A stretch of DNA of 64,000 nt, taken from assembly GCA_963930645.1 (NCBI GenBank), contig OZ005650.1, forward strand, positions 68,190,018-68,254,017, read 5' to 3'. The position numbers and the translations under genes were made by a program. Below the pieces are notes generated by a model. The model did not search any database. It worked only from the letters and a program-made list of their open reading frames with translations, and was not told the DNA's origin. The DNA is from Salticus scenicus. Taxonomy: Eukaryota; Arthropoda; Arachnida; Araneae; Salticidae. Of the stretch, positions 1 through 10,533 are shown in pieces (positions within the stretch are counted from its first letter, which is position 1; each line of letters starts with the position of its first letter).

Positions 1-421
1 TTTGATGAAATTTTAAGTGCCTCTGCAAGTTGTCCTCGCGCGTAAATACTTGCTCACAATGCTGACACTTTATCGGTGTTACTTCATCTTTACTGCGATG
101 TATTAACATATGTCGATTCAGCAACCATTTCTGTGAAAATTCCTTATTACAAGAAGCGCAATAAAAACTTTCTGGCACTCTCTTATCATTCATTTCAACA
201 GATGAGGATTGATTTTTACGATTATGAATCATCGTATGCCGAATTAAGTTTGATTTTAACCCAAAGGCTTTTCCACAGTCATCACACTTAAATAACTTTT
301 CATCCGAATGGCTCATCAAATGACGATTCAGTAACCATTTCTGTGAAAATTCCTTATTACATGTAGAACATCTAAAAACACTAATCATTTTCTTATCTGA
401 CGGTTCCATAACTTGACTCAT
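1..421 (-). CDS. C2H2/family B DNA polymerase, left-arm copy (N-terminal part, cut by window edge)
   Basis: This is the mirror copy of the polymerase gene at 6348. The start codon lies at 419-421 on the minus strand, and the remaining 140 codons run off the left edge of the window. The visible part encodes the first three C2H2 fingers (CxxC...HxxxH) and the beginning of the fourth. Where I compared the two arms over this coding part they are identical, so this copy arose very recently or is kept identical by conversion. Whether the rest of the gene exists upstream cannot be seen. The two genes are divergent, with about 5.9 kb between their start codons. No frameshift or stop is visible here. 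Confidence 0.85.
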   Translation of the reverse strand, partial: MSQVMEPSDKKMISVFRCSTCNKEFSQKWLLNRHLMSHSDEKLFKCDDCGKAFGLKSNLIRHTMIHNRKNQSSSVEMNDKRVPESFYCASCNKEFSQKWLLNRHMLIHRSKDEVTPIKCQHCEQVFTREDNLQRHLKFHQ

Positions 422-3172
422 TTTTTAAGAACAAGAGATAATCCAGACAACATTCATAAAATTTTTCATGCAAATGACTTAAAATTACAATCACCTTCAA
501 TTTATAGCATCGGAGTAAATACTTACTATTCTCTCATTGGCTAATTAAAGCTTCAATAAAATCAGAGCTTTTGATTGGCTAATGAAATTCACATGACCTT
601 GAAAATATTTACATCTCCAACGCGCTTAATTTCAGACCGATAATAGTATGAATTAATGCTTCAATAAAATCACCGTTTGTGATTAGTCGAAAAAATCACG
701 TGACCTCGAAAAATATTTGGATTCACAAAATTCTTAATTTCATAATGCTAATACTATTAATTTAATTTTTAAAAAATCATTGCTTCTGATTGAGTAAAAA
801 ATGTCTACATAAAATGTCTACATGAGTAAAAAATGTCTACATGTAAAACTTTCTAAAAAATAAATAAAAATAAAATTCATATAATCTCAAATAAAATTCA
901 TATAATCTCAAATAAAATTCATGACACCTCGAAAGTATCTGTATAAAAAACACTTAATTTTATAATGATAATATTAGGAATTCAAATCTCCCACATGTAA
1001 AACTTTCTAAAAAAATAAAAATAAAAATAAAGACACCTTAAAAGTATCTGTATAAAAAAAACACTTAATTTTATAATGATAATATTAGGAGTTTAAGTTT
1101 CAGCTCTCTCACATACATAAGAATAATGAAAAATGTTAGTTTTCGTTACGTCAGAAGGTTCTATCAGCGTATGATAAAACAATAGATAACTGTTATCTAT
1201 CATTTCATCCTGCTCGCTAGAAAAACAAAGACGTGGTGCATCTACTCTAAAGGCAAGTCTTTTTAAAGTCTTATTAAACATATAGTATTTATTAAACATA
1301 CATTATTTATTAAAATTCGGAATATAGTATCAAGATATTAATTTAGATATGCTTTATTTATCATCCATTCTACACATCAAAATAAAAAATTTCCATCAAG
1401 CGCTTCGTTAATTAGCTTAATTAATTAATTTATTTATTCAACAAATCATTAACTTAAACAATCATGCTATTAAACTTTCTACACATTGAATTATATCACA
1501 ATTTTTCTTTAAAAAATATTAATAAACTGCAAATTCATTACTTAATTACTTCAATCATGTTATTAAACTTTCTACATATTATATCACAATTTTTCATTAA
1601 AATTACTAATGAAACACCAAAAATAATGCTTAATCATATGGAAAAATACTTAAGAACCTTACTTGAACATAAAAAACCTCTATGAAATTAACCTTCTATA
1701 GTATATACCACAGCAATTTTAGGTATCGCATCATATTTTACTGTTAAAAATAATTTTTAAAAACTTATAATCAATTATAAAAATTCATAAAATTACTTTT
1801 CCTAATATATTTTCCCGCTAAAATTTTTACAAAAACTCATAAGAATGTATATATATATATATATATATTTCATTACCACTTTTGTTAATATTTCATCACA
1901 CTTGAAACAAAAACATATATTAAATTTTCTTAATATTTTAAATTTAGTCTAATTTCATTAATGTTTCATCTTATATGTACCCATTCTCTATACGAGTGTT
2001 CGATGTTCAAAGATGGTATACATTAAAAGTTTTCCAAGGTTTTCTCCAAAACTTGTGTAAATACAAACTTGAATCACTTAGAAGACCCAACCCATCCTCA
2101 AATTAATAATCTCACACAAGAAAATCATTTATTTTTATCGATTTTATTAATGTGAGACACTTTAAACAAAAATGATAATAATTTATTTCATTAAATAAAT
2201 AAAAAATACAAATTTTAATCATTTCGTTTTATTAAAAATGAAATTAGATTAATATTTTTATCATACATGCATCCATTCTACACATCAAAATAAAAATTTT
2301 CCATCAACCACTTCGTTAATCATCTCAAAATAATTAATTTCCTTAATTATGTACTAAAAATCTACGAAAAAGATTTGTTTTTTTCATTAAAATCATTACT
2401 TAATCATCTGAAAAATAATTAATTTCCTTAATTACGCACTAAAAATCTACGAAAAAGATTTGTTTTTTCATTAAGTTCATTACTTAAACATCTGAAAAAT
2501 AGTTAATTGCTTTAATCAGTTTAGTTCATTAAACATTTAAATACTAATTAATTTCCTTAATTAATATTAAATATAGCTCTTAAACAACACCTTAATTAAG
2601 AAAATACAAATTTTAATCTTTAATCTTTAATCTTTAAAATAAAAAAAATTTCAAGAAATAGTTCTAAATTCTCAAGACAGATGGCAGCACATTTTTGCAA
2701 ATATTTTCACATTAGAAGAAAATCTATTTTCCACAGATTTTTCTTATTATTTTCATCGCAAATTATCATAAAAATATTAATTAAAATATTAATTATACAC
2801 TAAAAAACTACATTTATCTATCTTTTATGCAATTATTTCACTAATTTTTCAAAAATCCTAATTGATATTAATTACAGCACTCAAAATAACTTACATTTAA
2901 AACCAATTTCATCTTAAGACCGTACTCAATTTTATAGAAATAAAAAATACATTTATTACGAAATCATAAAATAAATTACATTTAAAATCAACTAAATACT
3001 AACTAACTTTTAAAAATTACAAGTTTCAAACAATTATGTCTCATAAAATCCTAATTAAAACATCCATCTCTAAAATAACTTACATTTAATCTCTAAATAA
3101 ATTGCCTTTAAAATCCAAGTTCAACGGAATACGATACACTAAATATCCAAGAATTCTAATATTAACTCTCGA

Positions 3173-3226
3173 TAGCACAACGGTCAGAGCATTCGCTTGC
3201 TGAAGCATAGGACCTCAGTTCGAATC
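3173..3226 (+). promoter_or_regulatory. tRNA-like A and B boxes (pol III type), left arm
   Basis: TAGCACAACGG at 3173-3183 fits the A-box consensus and GTTCGAATC at 3218-3226 fits the B box, with tRNA-like spacing of about 34 bp. Acceptor and T stems do not pair well, so this is not a working tRNA gene. It resembles a tRNA-derived SINE head or a pol III promoter pointing toward the axis. Confidence 0.55.
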
Positions 3227-3338
3227 CAGCTGCCGGCAAAAGTTGAAAAAACAAAATTTTTGAAAAAAAGAAGTTCAATAATTTCTCAATAGATGTCAGC
3301 ACCAAACATATCCAGTAGAGAAGGAAGGAGATTACTGC

Positions 3339-3430
3339 TGCAGCGGAGGGACGGAGGGACCGGAAGTGAGAATCCCTCCTCCGTAGATAAGAGCCTCCTC
3401 CGTAGATAAGAGCCTGCATCGTAGATAAGA
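3339..3430. other. Central spacer of the palindrome
   Basis: About 92 bp at the axis that are not mirror-symmetric, clearly richer in G+C than the arms. The left half has purine-rich GGAGGGA repeats. The right half has their complement (TCCCTCC) followed by direct repeats, so the spacer itself can form a short internal stem. It would be the loop of a cruciform or the junction between two head-to-head element copies. Confidence 0.8.
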
Positions 3431-3431
3431 G
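3375..3431 (+). repeat. Three 19-bp iterons at palindrome axis
   Basis: Three head-to-tail units at 3375-3393, 3394-3412 and 3413-3431 share the core CGTAGATAAGAG. Units 1 and 2 are identical. Unit 3 differs at three or four bases in its 5' part. Short direct iterons in the centre of an inverted repeat resemble initiator-binding sites of replicons, but no binding protein is known here, so a role as origin or resolution site is inference. Confidence 0.85.
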
Positions 3432-3542
3432 CAGTACTCTCCTTCCTTCTCTACTGGATATGTTTGGTGCTGACATCTATTGAGAAATTATTGAACTTCT
3501 TTTTTTCAAAAATTTTGTTTTTTCAACTTTTGCCGGCAGCTG

Positions 3543-3596
3543 GATTCGAACTGAGGTCCTATGCTTCAGCAAGCGAATGCTTTGACCGTTATGCTA
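3543..3596 (-). promoter_or_regulatory. tRNA-like A and B boxes, right arm (mirror copy)
   Basis: Mirror image of 3173-3226 with two substitutions (3582 and 3591), both in or next to the A box. The B box is unchanged. It also points toward the axis, so transcripts from the two copies would converge across the iterons. Confidence 0.5.
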
Positions 3597-5682
3597 TCGA
3601 GAGTTAATATTAGAATTCTTGGATATTTAGTGTATCGTATTCCGTTGAACTTGGATTTTAAAGGCAATTTATTTAGAGATTAAATGCAAGTTATTTTAGA
3701 GATGGATGTTTTAATTAGGATTTTATGAGACATAATTGTTTGAAACTTGTAATTTTTAAAAGTTAGTTAGTATTTAGTTGATTTTAAATGTAATTTATTT
3801 TATGATTTCGTAATAAATGTATTTTTTATTTCTATAAAATTGAGTACGGTCTTAAGATGAAATTGGTTTTAAATGTAAGTTATTTTGAGTGCTGTAATTA
3901 ATATCAATTAGGATTTTTGAAAAATTAGTGAAATAATTGCATAAAAGATAGATAAATGTAGTTTTTTAGTGTATAATTAATATTTTAATTAATATTTTTA
4001 TGATAATTTGCGATGAAAATAATAAGAAAAATCTGTGGAAAATAGATTTTCTTCTAATGTGAAAATATTTGCAAAAATGTGCTGCCATCTGTCTTGAGAA
4101 TTTAGAACTATTTCTTGAAATTTTTTTTATTTTAAAGATTAAAGATTAAAGATTAAAATTTGTATTTTCTTAATTAAGGTGTTGTTTAAGAGCTATATTT
4201 AATATTAATTAAGGAAATTAATTAGTATTTAAATGTTTAATGAACTAAACTGATTAAAGCAATTAACTATTTTTCAGATGTTTAAGTAATGAACTTAATG
4301 AAAAAACAAATCTTTTTCGTAGATTTTTAGTGCGTAATTAAGGAAATTAATTATTTTTCAGATGATTAAGTAATGATTTTAATGAAAAAAACAAATCTTT
4401 TTCGTAGATTTTTAGTACATAATTAAGGAAATTAATTATTTTGAGATGATTAACGAAGTGGTTGATGGAAAATTTTTATTTTGATGTGTAGAATGGATGC
4501 ATGTATGATAAAAATATTAATCTAATTTCATTTTTAATAAAACGAAATGATTAAAATTTGTATTTTTTATTTATTTAATGAAATAAATTATTATCATTTT
4601 TGTTTAAAGTGTCTCACATTAATAAAATCGATAAAAATAAATGATTTTCTTGTGTGAGATTATTAATTTGAGGATGGGTTGGGTCTTCTAAGTGATTCAA
4701 GTTTGTATTTACACAAGTTTTGGAGAAAACCTTGGAAAACTTTTAATGTATACCATCTTTGAACATCGAACACTCGTATAGAGAATGGGTACATATAAGA
4801 TGAAACATTAATGAAATTAGACTAAATTTAAAATATTAAGAAAATTTAATATATGTTTTTGTTTCAAGTGTGATGAAATATTAACAAAAGTGGTAATGAA
4901 ATATATATATATATATATATACATTCTTATGAGTTTTTGTAAAAATTTTAGCGGGAAAATATATTAGGAAAAGTAATTTTATGAATTTTTATAATTGATT
5001 ATAAGTTTTTAAAAATTATTTTTAACAGTAAAATATGATGCGATACCTAAAATTGCTGTGGTATATACTATAGAAGGTTAATTTCATAGAGGTTTTTTAT
5101 GTTCAAGTAAGGTTCTTAAGTATTTTTCCATATGATTAAGCATTATTTTTGGTGTTTCATTAGTAATTTTAATGAAAAATTGTGATATAATATGTAGAAA
5201 GTTTAATAACATGATTGAAGTAATTAAGTAATGAATTTGCAGTTTATTAATATTTTTTAAAGAAAAATTGTGATATAATTCAATGTGTAGAAAGTTTAAT
5301 AGCATGATTGTTTAAGTTAATGATTTGTTGAATAAATAAATTAATTAATTAAGCTAATTAACGAAGCGCTTGATGGAAATTTTTTATTTTGATGTGTAGA
5401 ATGGATGATAAATAAAGCATATCTAAATTAATATCTTGATACTATATTCCGAATTTTAATAAATAATGTATGTTTAATAAATACTATATGTTTAATAAGA
5501 CTTTAAAAAGACTTGCCTTTAGAGTAGATGCACCACGTCTTTGTTTTTCTAGCGAGCAGGATGAAATGATAGATAACAGTTATCTATTGTTTTATCATAC
5601 GCTGATAGAACCTTCTGACGTAACGAAAACTAACATTTTTCATTATTCTTATGTATGTGAGAGAGCTGAAACTTAAACTCCT

Positions 5683-6190
5683 AATATTATCATTATAAAA
5701 TTAAGTGTTTTTTTTATACAGATACTTTTAAGGTGTCTTTATTTTTATTTTTATTTTTTTAGAAAGTTTTACATGTGGGAGATTTGAATTCCTAATATTA
5801 TCATTATAAAATTAAGTGTTTTTTATACAGATACTTTCGAGGTGTCATGAATTTTATTTGAGATTATATGAATTTTATTTGAGATTATATGAATTTTATT
5901 TTTATTTATTTTTTAGAAAGTTTTACATGTAGACATTTTTTACTCATGTAGACATTTTATGTAGACATTTTTTACTCAATCAGAAGCAATGATTTTTTAA
6001 AAATTAAATTAATAGTATTAGCATTATGAAATTAAGAATTTTGTGAATCCAAATATTTTTCGAGGTCACGTGATTTTTTCGACTAATCACAAACGGTGAT
6101 TTTATTGAAGCATTAATTCATACTATTATCGGTCTGAAATTAAGCGCGTTGGAGATGTAAATATTTTCAAGGTCATGTGAATTTCATTAG
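5683..6190 (+). repeat. Degenerate tandem modules upstream of the polymerase gene
   Basis: About four imperfect modules of roughly 110-130 bp. Each contains a TATTA.CATTATAAAATTAAG-like segment, then an A/T stretch, then an AGGTCA/AGGTGTC core often followed by GTGA or CATGAATTTT; one copy (near 6064) has a CACGTG E-box. The same set is mirrored at about 579-1086 in the left arm. They look like duplicated upstream promoter elements. Confidence 0.55.
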
Positions 6191-6268
6191 CCAATCAAAA
6201 GCTCTGATTTTATTGAAGCTTTAATTAGCCAATGAGAGAATAGTAAGTATTTACTCCGATGCTATAAA
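6191..6268 (+). promoter_or_regulatory. Core promoter of polymerase gene: two CCAAT boxes and TATA box
   Basis: CCAAT occurs at 6191-6195 and 6229-6233 in the same orientation within the repeated context TTAGCCAAT. TATAAA follows at 6263-6268, about 80 bp before the ATG at 6348. This is a classical pol II layout with a short 5' leader. The left arm has the same promoter mirrored at 501-578. Confidence 0.6.
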
Positions 6269-6347
6269 TTGAAGGTGATTGTAATTTTAAGTCATTTGCA
6301 TGAAAAATTTTATGAATGTTGTCTGGATTATCTCTTGTTCTTAAAAA

Positions 6348-9300
6348 ATGAGTCAAGTTATGGAACCGTCAGATAAGAAAATGATTAGTGTTTTTAGATG
6401 TTCTACATGTAATAAGGAATTTTCACAGAAATGGTTACTGAATCGTCATTTGATGAGCCATTCGGATGAAAAGTTATTTAAGTGTGATGACTGTGGAAAA
6501 GCCTTTGGGTTAAAATCAAACTTAATTCGGCATACGATGATTCATAATCGTAAAAATCAATCCTCATCTGTTGAAATGAATGATAAGAGAGTGCCAGAAA
6601 GTTTTTATTGCGCTTCTTGTAATAAGGAATTTTCACAGAAATGGTTGCTGAATCGACATATGTTAATACATCGCAGTAAAGATGAAGTAACACCGATAAA
6701 GTGTCAGCATTGTGAGCAAGTATTTACGCGCGAGGACAACTTGCAGAGGCACTTAAAATTTCATCAAAGTTTTCGATATTCATGCAGTGAATGTGATAAA
6801 ATGTTTGATATGAAAGCAGAATTAACATGCCATAAGCGACAAGAGCATGAACTTGTTACTGGAAAACGGAAGATAGCTGCACCTGTCGTAAAATCTAAAA
6901 GAGTTAAAAAACAGATTAACACTTCAAATGCGTTTAATACAGAGCTTTTTTATCCAAACGAAAGCAATGAATGTGATATGGAAGTATTTCAAACCTATAT
7001 ACAGGGTGCATTATATGAAAAACTTTTGAATGAGATACGTGAAAAAAATGCTTTGAAGTGGTATATGGTCATGAAAGTGAGCTTGGAGCGTAAAAGAGGT
7101 AATGACGAAATGGAAGAAATTCAAACTTTTTTTAGAAGTTGTTGTTTTACTGACCTTTTAGATAATACTATTGAACATCATATTCGTGAAGGATATGCCA
7201 AGATTAATAAGTCCCTAGATGAATTTATCCAAAGAGGATCTGGATGGATTTTTAAGAAAATTCATTATCTGGAACTAAAAATGGCCAAATACCATCCGTT
7301 AGCTGCTAGTAGCTATATTAAACTACCACAGAAACTTGCTTTGAAAAAGGCTGTGCTAAATATCAAAAACGAAGATCAAAAATGCCTTGTTTGGTGTTTG
7401 ATCGCCTATAAACTGAATATAGATCGTAGTAAACATCCTCATCGTGTATCACACTACCTACCGTATGAAAATACCATTAAACTAGGTAATGTGACATGTC
7501 CCGTGCCATTAACAAAGATACCCCTTATTGAAAAATTAAATGATCTACGGATCAACGTCTTTGGCTTTGAAGACAATGAAGTATGTCCACTCTATATTTC
7601 ACCAAAAAATGATTGTGATGTTATCAACTTATTATTAATTTCTGATGAAGAAAGGCAACATTATTGCTTGATTCGAAACTTTTCGCGTCTACTTGGTGAT
7701 TTAACCCAACATCATTTAAAAGCCCATTACTGTTTCAGATGTCTACACCGATTTAGCAGAGAGGATTTATTGAAAACCCATATTCAGTACTGTCAAGAAC
7801 ATGAAGTGCAGGTTGTTAAAATGCCCTCTGAGGAAAATAACATTTTAAAATTTACAGGTACGCACTTACAGCATCCTGTCGCTTACTGTATTTATGCAGA
7901 TTTCGAAAGCCTTCTTGTTCCTGTTAGTTCGGTTTCACCGTCATCTGATAATTCACATAGTGAAAAAATTGCCTATCATGTACCTTGTGGATATGCATAT
8001 GTTATTATCGGGCCAGATGGACGTTCTGTTAAACCAATTCAAGTATATAGAGGAGAAGACGCTGTGGAACACTTTTTAGAAAAGATGATGACTGAAAAGG
8101 AAGAACTCACCAAGATTTTATCACAAATCAAGCCTATAGTCTTAACGGAAGCACAGGAAAAGGAGTTTCAAGAAGCTAAAGTATGTTATATATGCCATAA
8201 ACAGTTATCTGAGGATCGTCGAAGAGATCATTGTCACATTTCAGGAGAATTTAGGGGTGCAGCCCATAACGCCTGCAACTTGAATTTCAAATTATCTAAA
8301 AAAATACCGATTATCTTTCATAATTTAAAAAACTACGATGGACATCACATCATGACGAAACTAGGCAAGTATAACAATCATCAGATAGAGGTTATTGCTA
8401 CAAGTTTGGAAAACTATATTACATTCAGATTGAAGAAACCTAAGGATCCTGTACAATTAGTTTTTTTAGACAGTTTTCAATTCCTACCTACATCGCTAGA
8501 AAAACTAGTAAAAAATCTTGATTCATCCCAGTTTAATATTTTGAAAGAGAATTTCCCTGTTAATACACCGTTGAATATGCTAACGAGGAAAGGAGTCTAT
8601 CCCTACGAGTACTTTACTTCTTTTGATAAGTTTGAGGAAACCGAACTACCTCCAGCATGCGCCTTTTATAATACATTGAATGATGAAATTATCGATGATG
8701 ACGATTACCAACACGCTAAAACTATTTGGAATACGTTTAATATGAAGACATTGGGTGATTATCATAATTTATACGTAAAAACTGATGTTTTGTTACTCGC
8801 GGATGTATTTCAAAATTTTAGAACTTTATGTCAGCAATACTACGAAATTGATTGCGCGCATCTTTTTACAACTCCAGGACTTGCATGGCAAGCATGCCTA
8901 AAAATGACTGAAACACCTTTAGAGCTCTTAACAGATATTAACATGTTGCTGCTTATAGAAAAAGGGATACGAGGTGGTATTAGCATGATTAGTCGAAGAC
9001 TGGCTAGAGCAAATAACCCCTATATGAACGACTATAACCCAAATGAGCCTAATAGTTATATCATGTACTGGGACGCGAACAACCTTTACGGTTGGGCTAT
9101 GTCTCAGTACCTACCTTATGGCAACTTTGAATGGGTTGATATACATAATATTAATGAAGAATGGATATTATCCCTTGATGATGAATCAGATATAGGGTAT
9201 ATATTTGAAATTGATCTGCATTATCCTACCCACCTTCATACATTACATAACGATTATCCACTTGCCCCTGAAAGATTAACCTTGAATGAAGAAATGCTAT

Positions 9301-10325
9301 CGCCTTATGCTAAAAGTATGCTGCAAAACAGAAAATATGTTGGTACACCCAAGTTAATACCTAACTTATGTAATAAAAAGAATTATGTTGTGCATTACAG
9401 AAATTTAAAACTTTATCTGCACCTGGGATTAAAAGTTACAGCAGTGCATAAAGCCATTCAATTTAAACAAGCACCATGGTTGAAAAAGTATATACTATTT
9501 AACACCAATAAAAGGAAAGAAGCAACATCATCCTTTGAAAAGGACTTTTTTAAACTCCTTAATAATAGTGTATATGGCAAGACTATGGAAAACTTGCGAA
9601 AAAGACGTAATATAGAACTTTGTTGTAATACCTCTAAGAGAGCATTAAAATTGATAGCATCACCTACTTTTAAATCGTTTAAAACGTACGATGAAGATTT
9701 AACCGCTGTAGAAAGACTTAAAACAAGCATTCTGATGAACCGACCTATTTACGTTGGGTTTACAATACTCGAATTATCAAAACTCCTAATGTATAATTTT
9801 CATTATAATTATATAAAACCAATGTATAACAACCATGCTGTACTGTTATTTACAGATACAGACTCGCTTACATACCATATTACTACCGATGATATATATA
9901 AAGACATGAAAAATTATTCATCTGAATTTGACTTTTCTGACTATCCCAAAACTCACCCGCTTTATTCCGATGATAATAAAAAAGTTATAGGGAAATTTAA
10001 AGATGAATTGAGTGGTGAAATAGCCTTGGAATTTGTAGGACTGAAGGCAAAAATGTACTCTATCAAATCAAGTAAAAGTGAAAAAAAGAGAGCTAAAGGT
10101 GTGTCAACCAGGGTTGTTAGCCATAAAATTAGTCATGAAGACTATTTACAGTGCTTACTGCAACAGAAAACAAGCATAGAAAAACAATTAAAAATAGGCC
10201 AAGAAAAACACAAACTATATACAATCTGTCAAAATAAAATCAGTCTCAGTCCCTTTGATGACAAACGATACATTGCTGAAGATGGAATAACAAGTTTAGC
10301 ATATGGACATTGCGAAATTGATTAA
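6348..10325 (+). CDS. C2H2 zinc-finger/endonuclease VII-like/family B (protein-primed type) DNA polymerase
   Basis: A single uninterrupted frame of 1325 codons. Residues about 17-166 hold five C2H2 fingers; fingers 1 and 3 share CNKEFSQKWLLNRH. A further finger-like CFRC...H lies near 460. The 3'-5' exonuclease motifs are present: Exo I with DFE near 517, Exo II with NLKNYD near 660 and Exo III with YVKTDVLLLAD near 808. Between Exo I and Exo II (about 609-645) is an endonuclease VII-like CxxC...DHCH...GAAHxxCN segment. Polymerase motif A is WDANNLYG (about 907), motif B is NNSVYGKTMEN (about 1071) and motif C is DTDS (about 1169), so all catalytic acids are in place. The family (DNA_pol_B_2) copies Polinton/Maverick and adintovirus-type elements and linear plasmids. 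No integrase, protease, ATPase or capsid frame accompanies it here. The gene looks intact and possibly active. Confidence 0.95.
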   Translation: MSQVMEPSDKKMISVFRCSTCNKEFSQKWLLNRHLMSHSDEKLFKCDDCGKAFGLKSNLIRHTMIHNRKNQSSSVEMNDKRVPESFYCASCNKEFSQKWLLNRHMLIHRSKDEVTPIKCQHCEQVFTREDNLQRHLKFHQSFRYSCSECDKMFDMKAELTCHKRQEHELVTGKRKIAAPVVKSKRVKKQINTSNAFNTELFYPNESNECDMEVFQTYIQGALYEKLLNEIREKNALKWYMVMKVSLERKRGNDEMEEIQTFFRSCCFTDLLDNTIEHHIREGYAKINKSLDEFIQRGSGWIFKKIHYLELKMAKYHPLAASSYIKLPQKLALKKAVLNIKNEDQKCLVWCLIAYKLNIDRSKHPHRVSHYLPYENTIKLGNVTCPVPLTKIPLIEKLNDLRINVFGFEDNEVCPLYISPKNDCDVINLLLISDEERQHYCLIRNFSRLLGDLTQHHLKAHYCFRCLHRFSREDLLKTHIQYCQEHEVQVVKMPSEENNILKFTGTHLQHPVAYCIYADFESLLVPVSSVSPSSDNSHSEKIAYHVPCGYAYVIIGPDGRSVKPIQVYRGEDAVEHFLEKMMTEKEELTKILSQIKPIVLTEAQEKEFQEAKVCYICHKQLSEDRRRDHCHISGEFRGAAHNACNLNFKLSKKIPIIFHNLKNYDGHHIMTKLGKYNNHQIEVIATSLENYITFRLKKPKDPVQLVFLDSFQFLPTSLEKLVKNLDSSQFNILKENFPVNTPLNMLTRKGVYPYEYFTSFDKFEETELPPACAFYNTLNDEIIDDDDYQHAKTIWNTFNMKTLGDYHNLYVKTDVLLLADVFQNFRTLCQQYYEIDCAHLFTTPGLAWQACLKMTETPLELLTDINMLLLIEKGIRGGISMISRRLARANNPYMNDYNPNEPNSYIMYWDANNLYGWAMSQYLPYGNFEWVDIHNINEEWILSLDDESDIGYIFEIDLHYPTHLHTLHNDYPLAPERLTLNEEMLSPYAKSMLQNRKYVGTPKLIPNLCNKKNYVVHYRNLKLYLHLGLKVTAVHKAIQFKQAPWLKKYILFNTNKRKEATSSFEKDFFKLLNNSVYGKTMENLRKRRNIELCCNTSKRALKLIASPTFKSFKTYDEDLTAVERLKTSILMNRPIYVGFTILELSKLLMYNFHYNYIKPMYNNHAVLLFTDTDSLTYHITTDDIYKDMKNYSSEFDFSDYPKTHPLYSDDNKKVIGKFKDELSGEIALEFVGLKAKMYSIKSSKSEKKRAKGVSTRVVSHKISHEDYLQCLLQQKTSIEKQLKIGQEKHKLYTICQNKISLSPFDDKRYIAEDGITSLAYGHCEID

Positions 10326-10406
10326 GATTTAATATTGCAAACTTAATTTTATTGATGAAATTAGGATGTAACTTATTAGATGTAAAATACTTGTAAATAT
10401 TGTAAA

Positions 10407-10412
10407 AATAAA
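10407..10412 (+). terminator. AATAAA polyadenylation signal of polymerase gene
   Basis: AATAAA lies 82 bp after the stop codon and is followed by a T-rich and then GT-containing stretch (ending CTGTGTCTG near 10440), the usual layout of a cleavage site. Confidence 0.6.
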
Positions 10413-10533
10413 GGTTTTTTTTAACTGTAAACTGTGTCTGTTTTATTTCAAAGTCAGCATTTTTTAGAATGTGTGTGAATTATTTTGAAATATCATAAAA
10501 AGAAAAAAAGAAAAGGGGAAATTGATTTATGAA

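Larger units (their letters stand above)
1..3338. repeat. Left arm of giant inverted repeat (palindrome)
   Basis: Base i pairs with base 6769-i from position 1 to about 3338. The arm contains the 5' end of a polymerase gene, its promoter (mirror of 6191-6268), the short repeat modules and an AT-rich leader of about 2.5 kb. The only mismatches I found cluster near the axis: 3082/3687, 3178/3591, 3187/3582 and 3332/3437. The arm may extend left of the window. Confidence 0.95.
3431..6768. repeat. Right arm of giant inverted repeat (palindrome)
   Basis: Reverse complement of 1-3338 at almost every base. It is followed without a break by the rest of the polymerase gene. Because the left arm is cut at base 1, the true outer boundary of the palindrome is unknown; 6768 is only the point where comparison stops. 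The arm contains no other convincing gene: the 60-75 codon frames inside it have biased low-complexity composition and occur in both arms only because the DNA is mirrored. Confidence 0.95.

Noticed and set aside
1464..1685. Identical 73-codon frames in both arms (also 5084-5305), and the 68-codon pair at 1093 and 5470
   Set aside because: Identity is due to the inverted repeat itself; the peptides are internally repetitive or AT-driven and lack domains.
3168..3240. Functional tRNA gene
   Set aside because: A and B boxes are good but acceptor and T stems do not pair and no plausible anticodon stem forms.
3162..3476. 104-codon minus-strand frame across the palindrome axis
   Set aside because: It reads through the mirrored tRNA-like segments and iterons; composition is explained by the palindrome and there is no independent coding signal.
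1..10325. Complete Polinton/adintovirus with capsid, integrase, protease and ATPase
   Set aside because: Only the polymerase frame is present; no other core gene was recognised within the window.
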